NCBI RefSeq assembly: GCF_028640845.1
Contig: NC_080539.1
Coordinates: forward strand, 159,279,236 to 159,343,235
From: Ahaetulla prasina
Taxonomy: Eukaryota; Chordata; Lepidosauria; Squamata; Colubridae
Length of the DNA: 64,000 nt
Reading direction: 5' to 3'
Below, piece after piece: positions 33,228-45,026 of this stretch; positions within the stretch are counted from its first letter, which is position 1; every line of letters begins with the position of its first letter. The notes below the pieces were generated by a model. That model did not search any database. It was not told the origin of the DNA and worked only from the letters and a program-made list of their open reading frames with translations. The translations under genes were made by a program, and so were the position numbers.

Positions 33228-34019
33228 GCATCATAATAGTCTATAAAATCATCTGCATTCAAGAGCTCAGCCAATTTACTTCTGCAGTTATTTTACAGTA
33301 AAATTACTGGTAATCATCACTTTTAAATGTTGCAGTTTTGTGGACAGCCCATTTCCCCATATGTGTTAACCTTTACCTCACCTCACTCCCAGTTCTTGAA
33401 CTTCAGTTGCCTCAAGGGGACAGTGGTTCAATAACATGGTAGCCTCACTTCCCAGGAACTACTTAGAGTACCCTCCTCTTTAAATAAGAGGAGGCAAATA
33501 CAGTACATGCGGCATGAAATTTACAAGCATTTATTTCCTTTTTGCTGGAGTGGGGATAAAGGAACTATGAGAGGGCAGGCCTGCTGAAACATTATCTTGA
33601 AGCCAGCTTCAAGGATTGCTCTTTTCTTCCTTGAGCTGAATGTAAACTATTAGCACAAACCTTGCCTATGCCAAAATACCTGGGTTGCTGACATTTGCTT
33701 CCATCAAGACAAAACACCTCAAACTTCTACATTTGAAGTTGCAGCAAATCAGTTATGTCAGCATTTCAAACAATTTCACATTTTTAAAAATTCAGTAGAG
33801 TGTAGTGGGACAGATTGTCAGCTTCGCCGCTCTGAGTGGTCTACCTTCAGTACTTTCTCAAGCTAGGAAAAAAAAATCCTCACAAAGTTGAAAGTAAAAT
33901 TAATAGTAATTTAGGAAATGTGACACATTCTCTTTTCCTCATTCTGTTTTGTGAGCTTTCCACTTGGAATGGTTCCTAGATATAGTTAAAACAGGGATGA
34001 TGTTGCAAGATGTTTTTGC
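33228..34019. other. No gene seen
   Basis: AT-rich single-copy sequence without recognisable features. Confidence 0.4.
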
Positions 34020-34500
34020 TATTTTATTTATTTATTTATTTATTTATTCATTCATTCATTCATTTTATTTTAATTTTTCAGACTGCCAAAATTAAGACCA
34101 ATGCAGTGTAGTACACAACCAAAACCAATAAAATACAAAAGAAACAGAAAAAAGAAACCTCATATCAGTGAGGGGAAACCCATATTACAATTCAAACCCA
34201 CAAAACACATCACATGAGCACATGGCTGACACAATCTAGGAAAAGTCAGAAAGCTTCCAGACCTCCAGGGGATGGTGTTTTAAAGGCAGATGTCCTGACA
34301 GAAAAGATATTGTGTAGACATCCCGTCTGATGACATTGATTAATGGACCAGCTGTAGCTTCCAAGGGCAGTCCTATGTAGAAGGCATTATAGTAGTCCAC
34401 ATATGAGAAGGCTAAGATGTGAAAGACTTTGAAAAGGCCTCTTGGTCCAGGAAAAGCCATCAGTGCACTTGATGAATTTGTGCAAAGATCTCCTGGATAG
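34020..34500 (-). pseudogene. Decayed L2-like LINE 3' region
   Basis: Starts with a (TTTA)n/(TTCA)n tail. On the minus strand 34236-34460 reads SYVDYYNAFYIGLPLEAT, equivalent to SRLDYCNALYMGLPLR in the L2 copy at 20607. About 300 bp of 3' sequence follows. Highly mutated. Confidence 0.6.
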
Positions 34501-34750
34501 AACTATTACCTGCTCGTTGAATAAGAACTATGAATGAAGGGAGATACCCGAATAGTACACAGATCTGAATAGGAAAACAAAACCACATTTATAACCAAGA
34601 ATGAAACATTATTTGGGCCAGGAGAACCCTGTACCAATAACCCTAGGTAATGCTGCTCCTTTCCAAGAAACACAACTCAGTCCTGACCCTATCATCACAA
34701 GACTCTTTCCTGATTACAGCAATGCAAAGCAATGTTTGAGAAGCTCATGC

Positions 34751-34940
34751 TGTTAAGTTCTGGAAGTAACGAGGCTGGAGACCAGGGTAGTGACAACAGC
34801 TCTTTAATATAGGGTGAACCCAGCAACAGGCTGGGGGAAAAACCTCTCCTTTTATACAGTTCTACTGGAGGCGTCGTCCAATCAGCAACGTGCTGATTTC
34901 CCGCTCAAATATTTAAAGGTACAAACATGAATACATAACA
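34751..34940 (-). repeat. Gypsy 2 3' LTR
   Basis: 190 bp. The polypurine tract GGGAGGGAGG (minus strand, 34941-34950) abuts it. Confidence 0.92.
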
Positions 34941-35169
34941 CCTCCCTCCCAGAAAACACTTTGCCTCTATTTACATATTTATTTACATGTTATTTTTCGA
35001 CGAGTCACGCAAATAACCTGGGCGTCTCCTAGTTCTTTCTGACCTGCGCGGTTCAGTTCTGGTGGTGTTTTGAGCTGGTCGGAGGGGCTGTTTTCTCCTC
35101 CCAGCTCTTTCTCTGAGCCAACGGGCTCTGGATTATTGGCCGACTCTTTTCTTGGCCATCCGCCTTGGA

Positions 35170-38100
35170 TTATTTTTGAAACTTTCCTGCTGTTTCCTCG
35201 GGAACCTGATGGCGTCGCTGGAACTCTGGGACCTCAGCTAAGTCTTGCGCCTCCCGGTCATTGTCAGCTGTGAATTCAAATTGGTATTGGTCATGATCTG
35301 TTTCATTTGGTTCGGTTTGATCAGTTATTCGCTTCTTATCTGATCTATGTGGCGCCCACACTCGGTTGTCTGGTAGCTCTACCACGCACGATTTTGGGCC
35401 GGTTATCTTTATTATTTGTCCTGCGAACCAACTAGGGCCGTCCCCATAGTTTCGGGCCCACACCGGTCGCCTATGCTCATTTCCTTGTCTTTTCTAGTTC
35501 CCCTTGTAACCCTCTGGTGTGTAATGGGATTCAAACGGTCAAGTGGGCACCGGAGTTTCCGTCCCATTAGTAATTCGGCTGGGCTTTTCCCGTGGCCGTG
35601 CTTGGGGTTCTGTGCTGAACGGCTAGGAAAAGTCTATTTTGTTTGCCAGTCACCTGGCTTGAGCCTGGACAATGCCTCCTTAGCGCCCCGGACGGAACGC
35701 TCTGCAAGGCCATTCGACGCAGGGTGGAAAGGCGCAGAGAGGGCATGTCGGATGCCCTCCTCTGCCAGGTATTCTTCAAACTGGGCTGCCGTGAATTGGG
35801 CTCATTGTCGGACACCAGAGTGTCCGCAACCCGTGAGTTGCGAATAGGTGGCGAGGGCTGCGATTACTGCTCGGCCGTAGTGGATTTCATGAGTATGATC
35901 TCCAACCATTTAGAGAATGCATCAACAACCACTAGGAACGTTTGGCCGTGGAAAGGGCCAGCAAAATCAATGTGGATTCTTGACCAGGGCCCTTGGGGCT
36001 TTTCCCATTCTCTGACTGGGGCCGTTGGGGTAGAGGTCTGACTCTTGGCAAGCCTGGCATTTCCTACCCTCTCAGCAATCTCTGCCCATGAGTGGCCACC
36101 ACACATAGCTTCTAGCTAACCCTTCATCCTTACGATCCCTGGGTGACCTCGTGGAGGAGGTCCAATACCTTTCCCTTAATTTATCAGGAATTATTACACG
36201 ATCACCCCATAACAGGCACCCCTTGAGCCGAGAGCTCATCTCGCTTTTTAACAAATTCTTTGAACTGCTCGCCGCGCAGCGGGCCACCCTCTCTGTACCC
36301 AACCGAGTACAGTCCTTAACACAATGTCCCGGTATGATGCCCGAGCCACTTCCTTAGATGTGACTGGGCCAGAGTCCAAAGAGTCAATAAGTAGGATGGG
36401 CGTCCCGGAGTGGGGTCTTCGGTCGCCCCTGGTAGTGGGCATCGGCTTAACGCGCCTGCATGCCCCACTTCTTTCCTGGTCGATGCTGCAGCTTGTACGA
36501 ATAAGCGGCTAAGAATATAGTCCATCGGGTCAAGCGTGGCGAAAGTGCCACAGGCGTTGGGCGGTCGCCAGCCAGTATCCTAGTAGCGGTCTGTGGTCAG
36601 TCACGATTTCAAAATTCCGCCCAAAGACATATTCGTGGAATTTTTAACCCCTGACACAATGGCTAGTGCTTCTTTATCTAATTGGCTGTAGTTCCTCTCT
36701 GGGGAGGACATCGTTCTAGAGTAAAAGCTATAGGGGCTTCTGTGCCGCTTTGGAAGTCTATGGCTGAGTACAGCCCCACCCCATAAGGGAGGCATCGCAA
36801 ACCAGCACTAGGGGTAATGAGTTGTGATATTGGATGAGCAGGCTATCACTTGAGAGCAGGTTCTTTACTGCTTCAAAAGCCCTATTTTCTGACTTTCCCA
36901 AGACCAAACAGTATTTTTCCTAAGAGCCTATGCAGCGGTTCAGCAACGGTTGCTTTGTTCTTTAAAAGACCGCATAGAAATTCACCAACCCCAGGAATGC
37001 CTGCAGCTCTGCTTTGTTTTTGGGCGCTGGAGCCTTCTAATTGCCTTGACCTTGCTCTCAGTAGGGTGAATTCCTTTCTTGTCTATCCGTAGCCCAAGAA
37101 ATCGACGGATTCGACCCCTATCTGGCATTTGTTTGCCTTGACTTTTAATCCGCTGTCCGGAAAATGCTCAAAACCTTTCTTAACGCTCCCCAATTCCTCC
37201 ATGTTTTCCCTGAAATTAGGACATCATCAAGTAGGGAACTACCCTGGGAGCCCCTGCAGTAGTCGTTCCATTAGGTTTTGGAACAGCCCTGGTGCCACAC
37301 TGACCCCAAATTGCAATCGGGTGCACTTGAATGCCCCCTGTGCGTTACAATCGCTTGGGCTTCGCCAGCGGGCGCTCACGGGCAGTTGTTGGTAGGCTTG
37401 GGCCAAGTCTAACTTTGCAAAGACTTGCCCTTGCCCCAAAGAGTGCAATAAGTGTTGCACCACGGAACCGGTAAGCGCTTTTCTGTAAGGCTTTGTTAAG
37501 CGCCGCCTTGTAGTCAGCGCAAATTCTAATTGACCCGTCCGACTTTATTGGGTGACGATTACGCCTCCCACTTTGCGTGATCGACTGGCACCAAAATCCC
37601 TGATTTATGAGCTTGTCCAGCTCCTTATCAATTTTTGGTTTTAGGGCAAAAGGGACTCTCCTCGCCTTAAGCCTAATGGGGCTACCTGGGGTCTAAGTTG
37701 AAGGAAATAGGGGTCCCTTGTACTTGCCCAGGCAGTCCTTGAAGACATCTTCGAACTCGTTAAAGAGAATGTCTTTCAGGTTACAGTCACTTCTGTAGAT
37801 GCCAGTCACTCCCATGCCCAGGGCACGAAACCAGTCTAGTCCCAACAGACTGGGCAGAGTTCCTTCGACGATCGTGATGGGCAGGGTCTTCTTGTGTGGA
37901 CCGACTGACTCGGACGGAGGTGGTCCTCGAACAGGGATGCGATTCCCTGGTAGTCGTGGACTCGTAGCCGCTTGTGCTTGCAGGTGGCGCTCGCGACGGA
38001 CGGCAGCGACTTCGCCAAAGTGTCCCAGGACATGATGGTGATCGCTGATCCCGTGTCTACTTCAAGCCGCACCGTACTCCTCTATTTTTGGCTTGGTGAA

Positions 38101-38977
38101 GATCTTCTTCCACTTGGTTGAGGCGCGCCTATGACCACAGTTGTTTGGTTGGAATCGCGCCTTTTTGTTTGAGCCAATCGCGGTCGCCTTGCCGATTCCG
38201 CGCTCTGATTGGCCGATTTGAATTTTCGGCGGAAGGTTGGGCCGCTCGACAAACTTGAGCTAGGTGCCCTTTCTTCCCACACCGCCGACATGTCGCCCTT
38301 AAACTTGCAGCGTTGGCGCTGGTGTTGACCTCCGCAGCTTCCGCATTCGCCTCGGTCCCCTTTGTCGCGTTTCTCGGTGCGGCAGACCCTTCCTCATCTT
38401 CACCGTCGGATTCGGTCTGAACCTCCTCCTGGTGCACTGGAGTTGCTTTGCGCCGCCTTTGTGGGAGGCTTCTGCAGTGTCTCTGCCGCTTGGGAGGACA
38501 TTTCATGTGCTCTGGCTTCGCCCAGAGCGTGGCCAGCGTTAGGTTGCTCTTGCTAGCAGCCGCCGCAAACGGATGTCTTTGACCGGATGAGTTGCTCGAG
38601 GAGCACCTCGCCCAGGTCTCGGTATCCGCAGTCCTTGGACGCTTTTCTTAGGGCGCCATGTAGTCACCGATGGATTCGCCCATCTGCCTTCGCCTCCGAA
38701 TTCAAACCGCCGCACGATTTGGACGGCGCAGCGGCGTGGTTTTTAGTAAAGTCTGCAGAGTTGGCCACGACACCGACTGCAACGGCGTTGGCTCTGCCAG
38801 GGCTTCCGCGATATCAATGACCTCCGGACCACAGTGGCTTAGGAAATAAGCCCTTTTTCGGTTATCTGGAACTCCGTGCAGTTCGTTGGCTTCTAGGAAG
38901 CTTTCGAAACGGGTCATATACGTCCCCCATTTCTCTTTAGCCGGGTCAAACGGTGCGGGCGGAGTGTAACTGGCCAT
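35170..38977 (-). pseudogene. gag-pol: Gypsy 2 gag-pol remnant
   Basis: Segments in order on the minus strand: gag N-terminus ASYTPPAPFDPAKEKWG at 38702-38977; zinc knuckle CRRCGKKGHLAQVC in the 38129-38506 frame; protease LEVDTGSAITIMSW at 37836-38072; RT motif A AKLDLAQAYQQLPV at 37239-37463; RNase H-type YSRTMSSPERNYSQLDKEAL at 36601-36795; integrase VVVDAFSKWLEI at 35864-36106; integrase C-terminal GPSWFAGQI and VVELPDNRVWAPHRSD at 35170-35463. Each matches element 1 but in different frames, so no polyprotein can be made. Confidence 0.88.
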
Positions 38978-39055
38978 CTCCGCTTTTCTGCCCTGTGTTT
39001 GCTGGGTTCGGGTCTATCGTGCTTCAGCTCGGTTCTGGTTCTCCTCAGCCTCGAG

Positions 39056-39073
39056 ATCCCATCCTCGTCGCCA
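39056..39073 (-). other. Gypsy 2 primer-binding site, tRNA-Ser type
   Basis: The same 18-base site as in element 1, again one base from the 5' LTR. Confidence 0.8.
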
Positions 39074-39074
39074 A

Positions 39075-39264
39075 TGTTAAGTTCTGGAAGTAACGAGGCT
39101 GGAGACCAGGGTAGTGACAACAGCTCTTTAATATAGGGTGGACCCAGCAACAGGCTGGGGGAAAAACCTCTCCTTTTATACAGTTCTACTGGAGGCGTCG
39201 TCCAATCAGCAACGTGCTGATTTCCCGCTCAAATATTTAAAGGTACAAACATGAATACATAACA
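39075..39264 (-). promoter_or_regulatory. Gypsy 2 5' LTR (promoter)
   Basis: 190 bp. On the minus strand U3 has GAGCGGGAAAT (E2F-like) and CTGATTGGAC (CCAAT box), then TATAAAAGGAGAGG as TATA box. Confidence 0.8.
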
Positions 39265-39269
39265 CATGC

Positions 39270-40391
39270 TACCTGGCCTGTGCCGAGGGAAGGGGAGAAA
39301 GGCCGCTCCAGTCTGTAGAAAAGCAAAGATAGAACCTTCAGGATTCACTAAACTTGCATACATGCTCCATAACGCTACTTTTTTTTCTTTAAAGTATTTT
39401 TTTTTAATTTTCTGTTCTTCTTTTCTCCTGCCTTTCTTCAACTTTTACTAACTTCTGCCTAATCTATTGTCCTGCCACTTACCCCTGTCATTTTCTCTCC
39501 CTCTAATTCCCCATTTCTGTTTTTCAAGCACCTGAATACTAAGAGGAAGAGAAAAAAAAGGCCTAGCATTAAAGGATGAATCATTTGCAAGATCCAAGAG
39601 CTTTGGAGGGCCAAATATTGCCTCACCAGATCCTTGGCAGTTCTCCTTAATCAATCGGAGCCTGGATATTTAATTGTTGTCGGCCTCAGCAGGCATATAT
39701 TATGGTTAAGTCCGATCTGATGCATTTGGAGGGGCTGACAACTCCGGCATGTAACATTAATCCCAGCATGCTCTATTGATACGTACCATAAAAAGGCCCA
39801 CTGTTCTCTGGAGTGTTTGTCTTCTTCACTTTATTATCATTCTCTTTGCTAAGGTCAGCTGTGCTGGTCTCGCAGAGACCATTAGGGTGCTTTTGCTTAT
39901 TTAATTCACTCGCTGCGAAAGTGTGCGCTGCTTTTAGTGGCGCTTGTACAAGTTCCAGCAATAGAAGGTTTGGTTTCATGTAGCTGAACTCCAGCGAGAC
40001 AAATATTTCAGCGGTGAATCAATCCTGGGAAAAGGACGGCTAGTAAGGTAGGGAGTGTTTATAGAAGATGTTTCTTCACTACTAGTAAAACACGTCTTAT
40101 TGATAGTTCAGGAGGTGCTGGTATTCAGGTTTTTGAAAGAGTCTTATGACAGGCCAGTCACTTCAAGTTTACTGATATATGCATGTGAATATGCTTTCCA
40201 AATACAGGAGGTTAGGCTGCTGTTCTTTGGAAAAGAGGCACTCTTACAGTTCCCTGCTGGTTCTGCCTGAAGCTGTCTGGCATACAGCATATAGACATTT
40301 CCTATCTGATGCAGTTTAACTGGGTCTTAAATATTAATGCTCATTTGCCAGACATTTAATTTTTTTAAAAAAATCAGATATGCATGGTTTA
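39270..40391. other. Single-copy region; 39540-40020 resembles conserved non-coding DNA
   Basis: After the Gypsy element, 39540-40020 is a repeat-free, balanced-composition stretch with several homeodomain-type sites (TTAATCAATC, ATTTAATTG, ACATTAATCCC). A 68-codon minus frame (39773-39979) exists but has no domain or splice context. Conservation cannot be judged from one sequence. Confidence 0.3.
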
Positions 40392-40748
40392 CGAGATCGA
40401 GTGGCTCAGGGGCTAGGACGTTGAGCTTGTCGATCGAAAGGTCGGCAACTCAGCAGTTCAAATCCCTAGTGCTGCCGTGTAACGGGGTGAGCTCCCGTTA
40501 CTTGTCCCAGCTTCTGCCAACCTAGCAGTTTCGAAAGCACGTAAAAATGCAAGTAGAAAAAATAGGGACCACCTTTGGTGGGAAAGTAACAGTGTTCCAT
40601 GTGCCTTTGGCGTTGAGTCATGCTGGCTACATGACCACGGAGACGTCTTTGGACAGCGCTGGCTCTTCGGCTTTGAAACGGAGATGAGCACTGCCCCCTA
40701 GAGTCAGCATTGACTAGCACGTATGTGCGAGGGAACCTTTACCTTTTT
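40392..40748 (+). mobile_element. Sauria-SINE-like SINE
   Basis: Head GAGTGGCTCAGGGGCTAGGACG, box-B-like AGTTCAAATCCCTAG, body CCGTTACTTGTCCCAGCTTC and ACATGACCACGGAGACGTC, and tail GGGAACCTTTACCTTTTT. It is better preserved than the copy at 1818-2170. Confidence 0.85.
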
Positions 40749-41189
40749 AAACACACTGTGCAGTAGGGCATGCTTGATATGATGGCAGTTGTGTGACTGT
40801 CCCTGTTATGTACATGTAGGGTTCTACAAAAAGGAGGGAGATGAGAAACCTTGGGAGGGAAAAGGAGTGGAGGAAGGAAGTTTAATGTCATCTGTGCCAA
40901 ATAAATGAGCATAGCTAAAGCTGCTATCTGCAATGCACTGAGAGTTTTCACTGGTATCATTGAAGCTTTCCTTGAGATGCAGATGCATAGATTTCACAAG
41001 GTTGAAGGGAGTACTGGGGATTTGCTACCTTGATTTTAATCCTTATTAACAGGGAGGAGTGACTGAAGATATTAGAGTCATGGACGTGTTAGGGGCAAGT
41101 GGCCATGCCTTATTAGAGTTTTTGACTCTAAAATGTGTTTAATAAGCAGCGAAACAAAATCCATTCTTTTAAAAAGTCTTGTTTTATGG
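40749..41189. other. No gene seen
   Basis: Single-copy sequence, no recognisable element. Confidence 0.4.
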
Positions 41190-42560
41190 ATATTGCAATA
41201 AGAAAGAAAAGTAGGAAATAGCCAAAGAAGCCAATATAGTTGAAAACATATCTTATGAAGGAATAGAGACTAAAACAGGATGGTTATTCAAAATGAAGGA
41301 AGGGCTGAGGATCAAAGGACTTCCACAAAACTACAGATCAGAATTATGTGAATGAAGTCAGGCAGGCATAGGTGGAAAATGAATCAAGGCTTATAAGGGA
41401 AGGAAAATCTAGGATAAAGGGTTTCTTCAAATATACCAAGAGCAAGAGAAAACAAAGTAGACCGTAGACTCATTGCTTACTTTGAAGAATTGAAAAATCC
41501 TAGGAGATGACCAAGGGACAGAAGAGGAACTCAACTCCTATTTACTTCTGTCTTTCCATCCAAAAGAAATAGTGATTTCGGTAGAACTAATTGATAATAA
41601 ACAAACAAGGGAGGTTAAAGGTCACTAGCAAGTAGCAAAAGAACTTCTAGCTAATTTGAATGCCCATGTTCCTAAGCTCTGAAGATATGCACCTTGAAGG
41701 AATTGGCAAAAGAGTGTTAGGATCTCTGTCAATCAACTTCAAGAAGTCCTGAACAGTAGGTGCATGGAAGATGAAAAGGAGCATACTTGAGCCCTCTTTT
41801 CAAGAAAGAAAAGATCTCAATAATTATCAACCAGTGAAAGGAAAGGTACTAGGGCAGATAATATAGCAGTCATTTGTAATAATCTTAAAGGCAATGCCAT
41901 GACTAGGGAAAGTCAACATGGCTTTGTCATAAAGTGGTCATATGAGGCAAATATTGTTTCTTTCTTTGACAGGAAAATTATTCCAGTAGACAAGAGGAAT
42001 GCTTTGGGTATAAGATACCTTGATTTCACCAAAAAATTTAACAAGGTTCCACCTAATATTCACATTGACAAACTGTTCATGTGAAGTTGAAATGGCATTA
42101 TAATAAAGAGGGTCCTCAATTGGCTGATTAACCATATTTGGAAAGTCAACATTAATGGTTCTACTTCAATTTGGGGATAGTAACTGGTGAGTACTGCAAA
42201 GATCTTGATATCAGTGATCCAGATAAGGGATTGGTGGGTTGTTTATCCAATTTACTGATGACAAAACATTGGGCATCTGGTCAACCTCCAAAATAACCGG
42301 ATAACATTGAAGTCTGGTCGAACAGCCGGGAAGACGGAGCTAAGTGGAACAAATTGTCCTTGTCAAAATGTAAGGTATTATGTTTAAGGAAGTAAAATGT
42401 AAAGCACTCGTACAAGATGGGAGATTCATTGCTTGGAAGCACTACATCACCTGAGGGGGCAAAGAAAAGGTCTGGCTTTTCTCTTGCACTCTGAGCAGAA
42501 GACCATGGGATCATGTGGCATGAAAGCTGATTGCAGAACAGTGCAGATTATTTAAACAGA
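41190..42560 (+). pseudogene. Decayed CR1 LINE reverse-transcriptase region
   Basis: The 41899-42084 frame has ESQHGFV, then FFDR..VDKRNALGIRYLDFTKKFNKVPPNIHIDKL, a degraded CR1 RT block (consensus type QHGF..., V.LDFSKAFDTV.H..LL.KL). Downstream, FTDDKTLGIW near 42250 resembles the ADDTKLG box with the second catalytic Asp altered in context. Upstream, 41430-41880 fits the CR1 linker before RT. Many stops; ancient copy. Confidence 0.65.
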
Positions 42561-43716
42561 TGTGTAATAAAAGCAACCTAATCAAATAATTTAGTATTAA
42601 GCAGGAGATAACAAATTCCAACTTCTCATGAGACTAAGTAGATCTTTTCTACCAAAATTAGACTCGTCAGTTTTTTTCCCCACATAGCCTTTAACAACAA
42701 CAAAAAAATATTTACAGATGGTATTGTACTTGTACAATTAATATATGACTCACGCTTTCAGGTAGTTGGCAGATCATGAAACTCTTGACTTCTTTATTAC
42801 CAAACTCTATACTGTCAAACAAGGGACAAAGAGCAATACTAATCCTAGAGTAATATATTTTCTCAACCTGAATACGTAAATTAGGAGAAATAAACAAGAG
42901 AGAACTCTATCTTATATTAAACATGAAAAATATTAGTGCCATAGCCAAGGAGAGACAATGAGAAATATGATTCCTATTTAGCTATGGGAAAACAGGAACC
43001 AGAATAAAATTGTTATTTATTTTTTAATTAAATTTTGAAACTACCCATCTCCCTCACAGAGGAATTCTGAGTGGTGTAAAAATATAATATTAAAACATTA
43101 AAAAAAACTGTGTATAAAATTTAAAAGAGATAAGGATGACTAAAATTCAAGGTTAAGAGTTATGTTATACAATATCAAATATATTCTTAGGTTAAAGCGT
43201 AAACTCTATATTATATTAATAAGAACCTCTTTTCTGTATGATGTCTCTCAGCTTGTTTATTGGTAATGAACCAAAAAATCTGAGTCCGTTCGGTCTCCTG
43301 TATTTCAGCATTCTGTTAATAAAGTTTTGGTAATGCTCTGAGTTCACAGATCTAACTAGATATTAGTCAGGGTGTAGGAGTTCCATATTTTGCGCCCATA
43401 TTGCGCCCATATTTCAGATTTTGCGCCCATATTGCGCCCATATTTAGGATAGCTAACTGCTCGGACCAGCCACCACCAATCTGTTGTCTTACTGTTATGT
43501 TGAGATTCCAATTCATAGAATTATTAGCCAGAAGCTATGCTGGCTATGGATTCAGTGGATGAAATCCTGACATTTCTGGGTAATACCAGTTGGGATGGCA
43601 AATTTCAGTCCAATAGATTTGATAGAAGTTGCTTCCTCATTATACACTGATCACAGAGTATTCAACTACATTTGACCATCAAGTGTTGTATGCATTCAGC
43701 CTATGTGATTCATCTA

Positions 43717-43718
<2 letters not shown>
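42561..43718. other. AT-rich sequence with small repeats
   Basis: Holds an L2-type 3' UTR fragment on the minus strand at about 43012-43110 (TTATTTTTTAATTAAATTTTGAAACTACCCATCTCC..GAGTGGTGTAAAAATA) and a short minisatellite at 43387-43444. Confidence 0.5.
43387..43444. repeat. TGCGCCCATAT minisatellite
   Basis: Four TGCGCCCATAT units arranged as two copies of a 31-bp higher-order unit (ATTTTGCGCCCATAT TGCGCCCATATTT plus spacer). Confidence 0.85.
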
Positions 43719-43796
<78 letters not shown>

Positions 43797-43798
43797 TT
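43719..43798. repeat. (AGT)n then (TTA)n repeat
   Basis: About 11 AGT units (43719-43750) followed by about 16 TTA units (43752-43798). Confidence 0.95.
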
Positions 43799-44526
43799 AT
43801 TTACACAAAATGACAGTATACACAGCAAATGAGATGACTATGCTGGATTTCGTATCACAGATCACTAGTCAAACATTTCCCAAGCGTTTAGGACTGCGTG
43901 ATGTATTGGCGAATTATGCGAGCAGATCCCAGTAAGGTGGCCTTCTGCAGCTGACCAATGGTGATCTTGCCAGCGCCAATTGTTTTTAAGTGCTTGCCTA
44001 GGTCTTTAGGCACAGCTCCCAGTGTACCGAGTACCACTGGAACCACCTGCACTGGTTTATGCCAGAGTCTCTGCAATTCGATTCTCAAGTCCTGATATCT
44101 GGTGAGTTTTTCAAGTTGTTTCTCGTAGATTCTGCTGTCACCAGGTATAGCAATGTCGACTATCCACACTTTTTTCTTTTCCACAATCGTGATATCCGGG
44201 GTATTGTGTTCTAAAACTTTATCAGTCTGTATTCGGAAATCCCACAGTAGTTTTACATGCTCATTTTCAATCACTTTTTCAGGCTTATGGTCCCACCAGT
44301 TCTTTGCCACAGGCAGGTGGTAGTTGTGACACAAGTTCCAGTGGACCATCTGAGCAACTGTGTTGTGACATTGTTTGTAGTCAGTCTGAGCTATTGTCTT
44401 GCAGCAGCTCAGTATGTGATCAATGGTTTCATCCGCTTCTTTGCAGAGTCTGCATTTGGGGTCATCAGCAGATTTTTCTATTCTGGCTTTGATTACATTC
44501 GTTCCGATGGCTTGTTCTTGGGCTGC
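43799..44526 (-). pseudogene. R4/Dong-like LINE, 3' end with restriction-like endonuclease
   Basis: The minus-strand frame is open from the AAT repeat to 43888 (about 210 element-derived codons). It carries a CCHC finger CRLCKEADETIDHILSC and a PD-X12-D core (TPDITIVEKKKVWIVDIAIP), the hallmark of restriction-like endonucleases of R2/R4-group LINEs. Then EKLTRYQDLRIELQRLW and a C-terminus QLQKATLLGSARIIR. In such elements this enzyme nicks the target for reverse transcription. RT is missing, so the copy is 5'-truncated, but this frame is uninterrupted, implying modest age. A 90-bp 3' UTR ends in AAATAAAATAATAAT. Confidence 0.8.

Positions 44527-44610
<84 letters not shown>
44527..44610. repeat. 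(AAT)28 microsatellite
   Basis: 84 bp of perfect AAT at the 5' side of the R4/Dong-like fragment. Confidence 0.95.
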
Positions 44611-44611
<1 letters not shown>

Positions 44612-44889
44612 TATTTCATTAGTTTTAAAAACAAAAACAATGGACATTGCTCGACATCTCTGGTTTCTAACATTTACGTCAAATTCAAGTTAATAAGTAA
44701 TATATTCCTGGATCTATATACAAATGTATATATCTCTTACTTCATTACATATCAAGTATATAATGTATAACTTCCTAAACAGCTATACACCTATTCAATA
44801 AATCTATATTACACTCACAAGTTCAATATACAGTACATTTATATATACATTTCCAGACACTTGCTATCCCTTATTTTTGGCATTCTTTC

Positions 44890-45026
44890 CAGTGGTGGGA
44901 TTCAAGTAATTTAACAACCGGTTCTCTGCCCTAATGATTTCTTCCAACAACCAGTTTGCCAAACTGCTCAGAAAGTTAACAACCGGTTCTCCTGAAGTGG
45001 TGGGAACTGGTTGAATCCCACCACTG
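44890..45026. mobile_element. hAT MITE, CAGTGGTG family (137 bp)
   Basis: CAGTGGTGGGATTCAA and TTGAATCCCACCACTG are perfect 16-bp inverted ends. Two AACAACCGGTTCTC blocks lie inside. Flanks ATTCTTTC and AGTTTTCC agree at only 5 of 8 positions, so the duplication has decayed. Confidence 0.85.

Larger units (their letters stand above)
34751..39264 (-). mobile_element. Gypsy-type LTR retrotransposon 2, complete but broken
   Basis: 4,514 bp with 190-bp LTRs (34751-34940 and 39075-39264) that differ at one base (GTGAACC/GTGGACC), TG...CA ends and an exact 5-bp duplication CATGC (34746-34750 and 39265-39269). It uses the same primer site, gene order and strand as the element at 5945-10527, and the LTRs are related but clearly a different subfamily. 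No internal frame exceeds about 145 codons, because small indels interrupt gag, protease, RT, RNase H and integrase. The contrast between young LTRs and broken coding sequence is notable. Confidence 0.93.

Noticed and set aside
39773..39979. 68-codon minus-strand frame as a conserved exon
   Set aside because: No splice sites or recognised motif; kept only as possible non-coding conservation.
44465..44622. Poly-Asn, poly-Tyr and poly-Ile frames
   Set aside because: Produced by the (AAT)n microsatellite; only the minus-strand frame continuing into the R4/Dong-like domain is meaningful.
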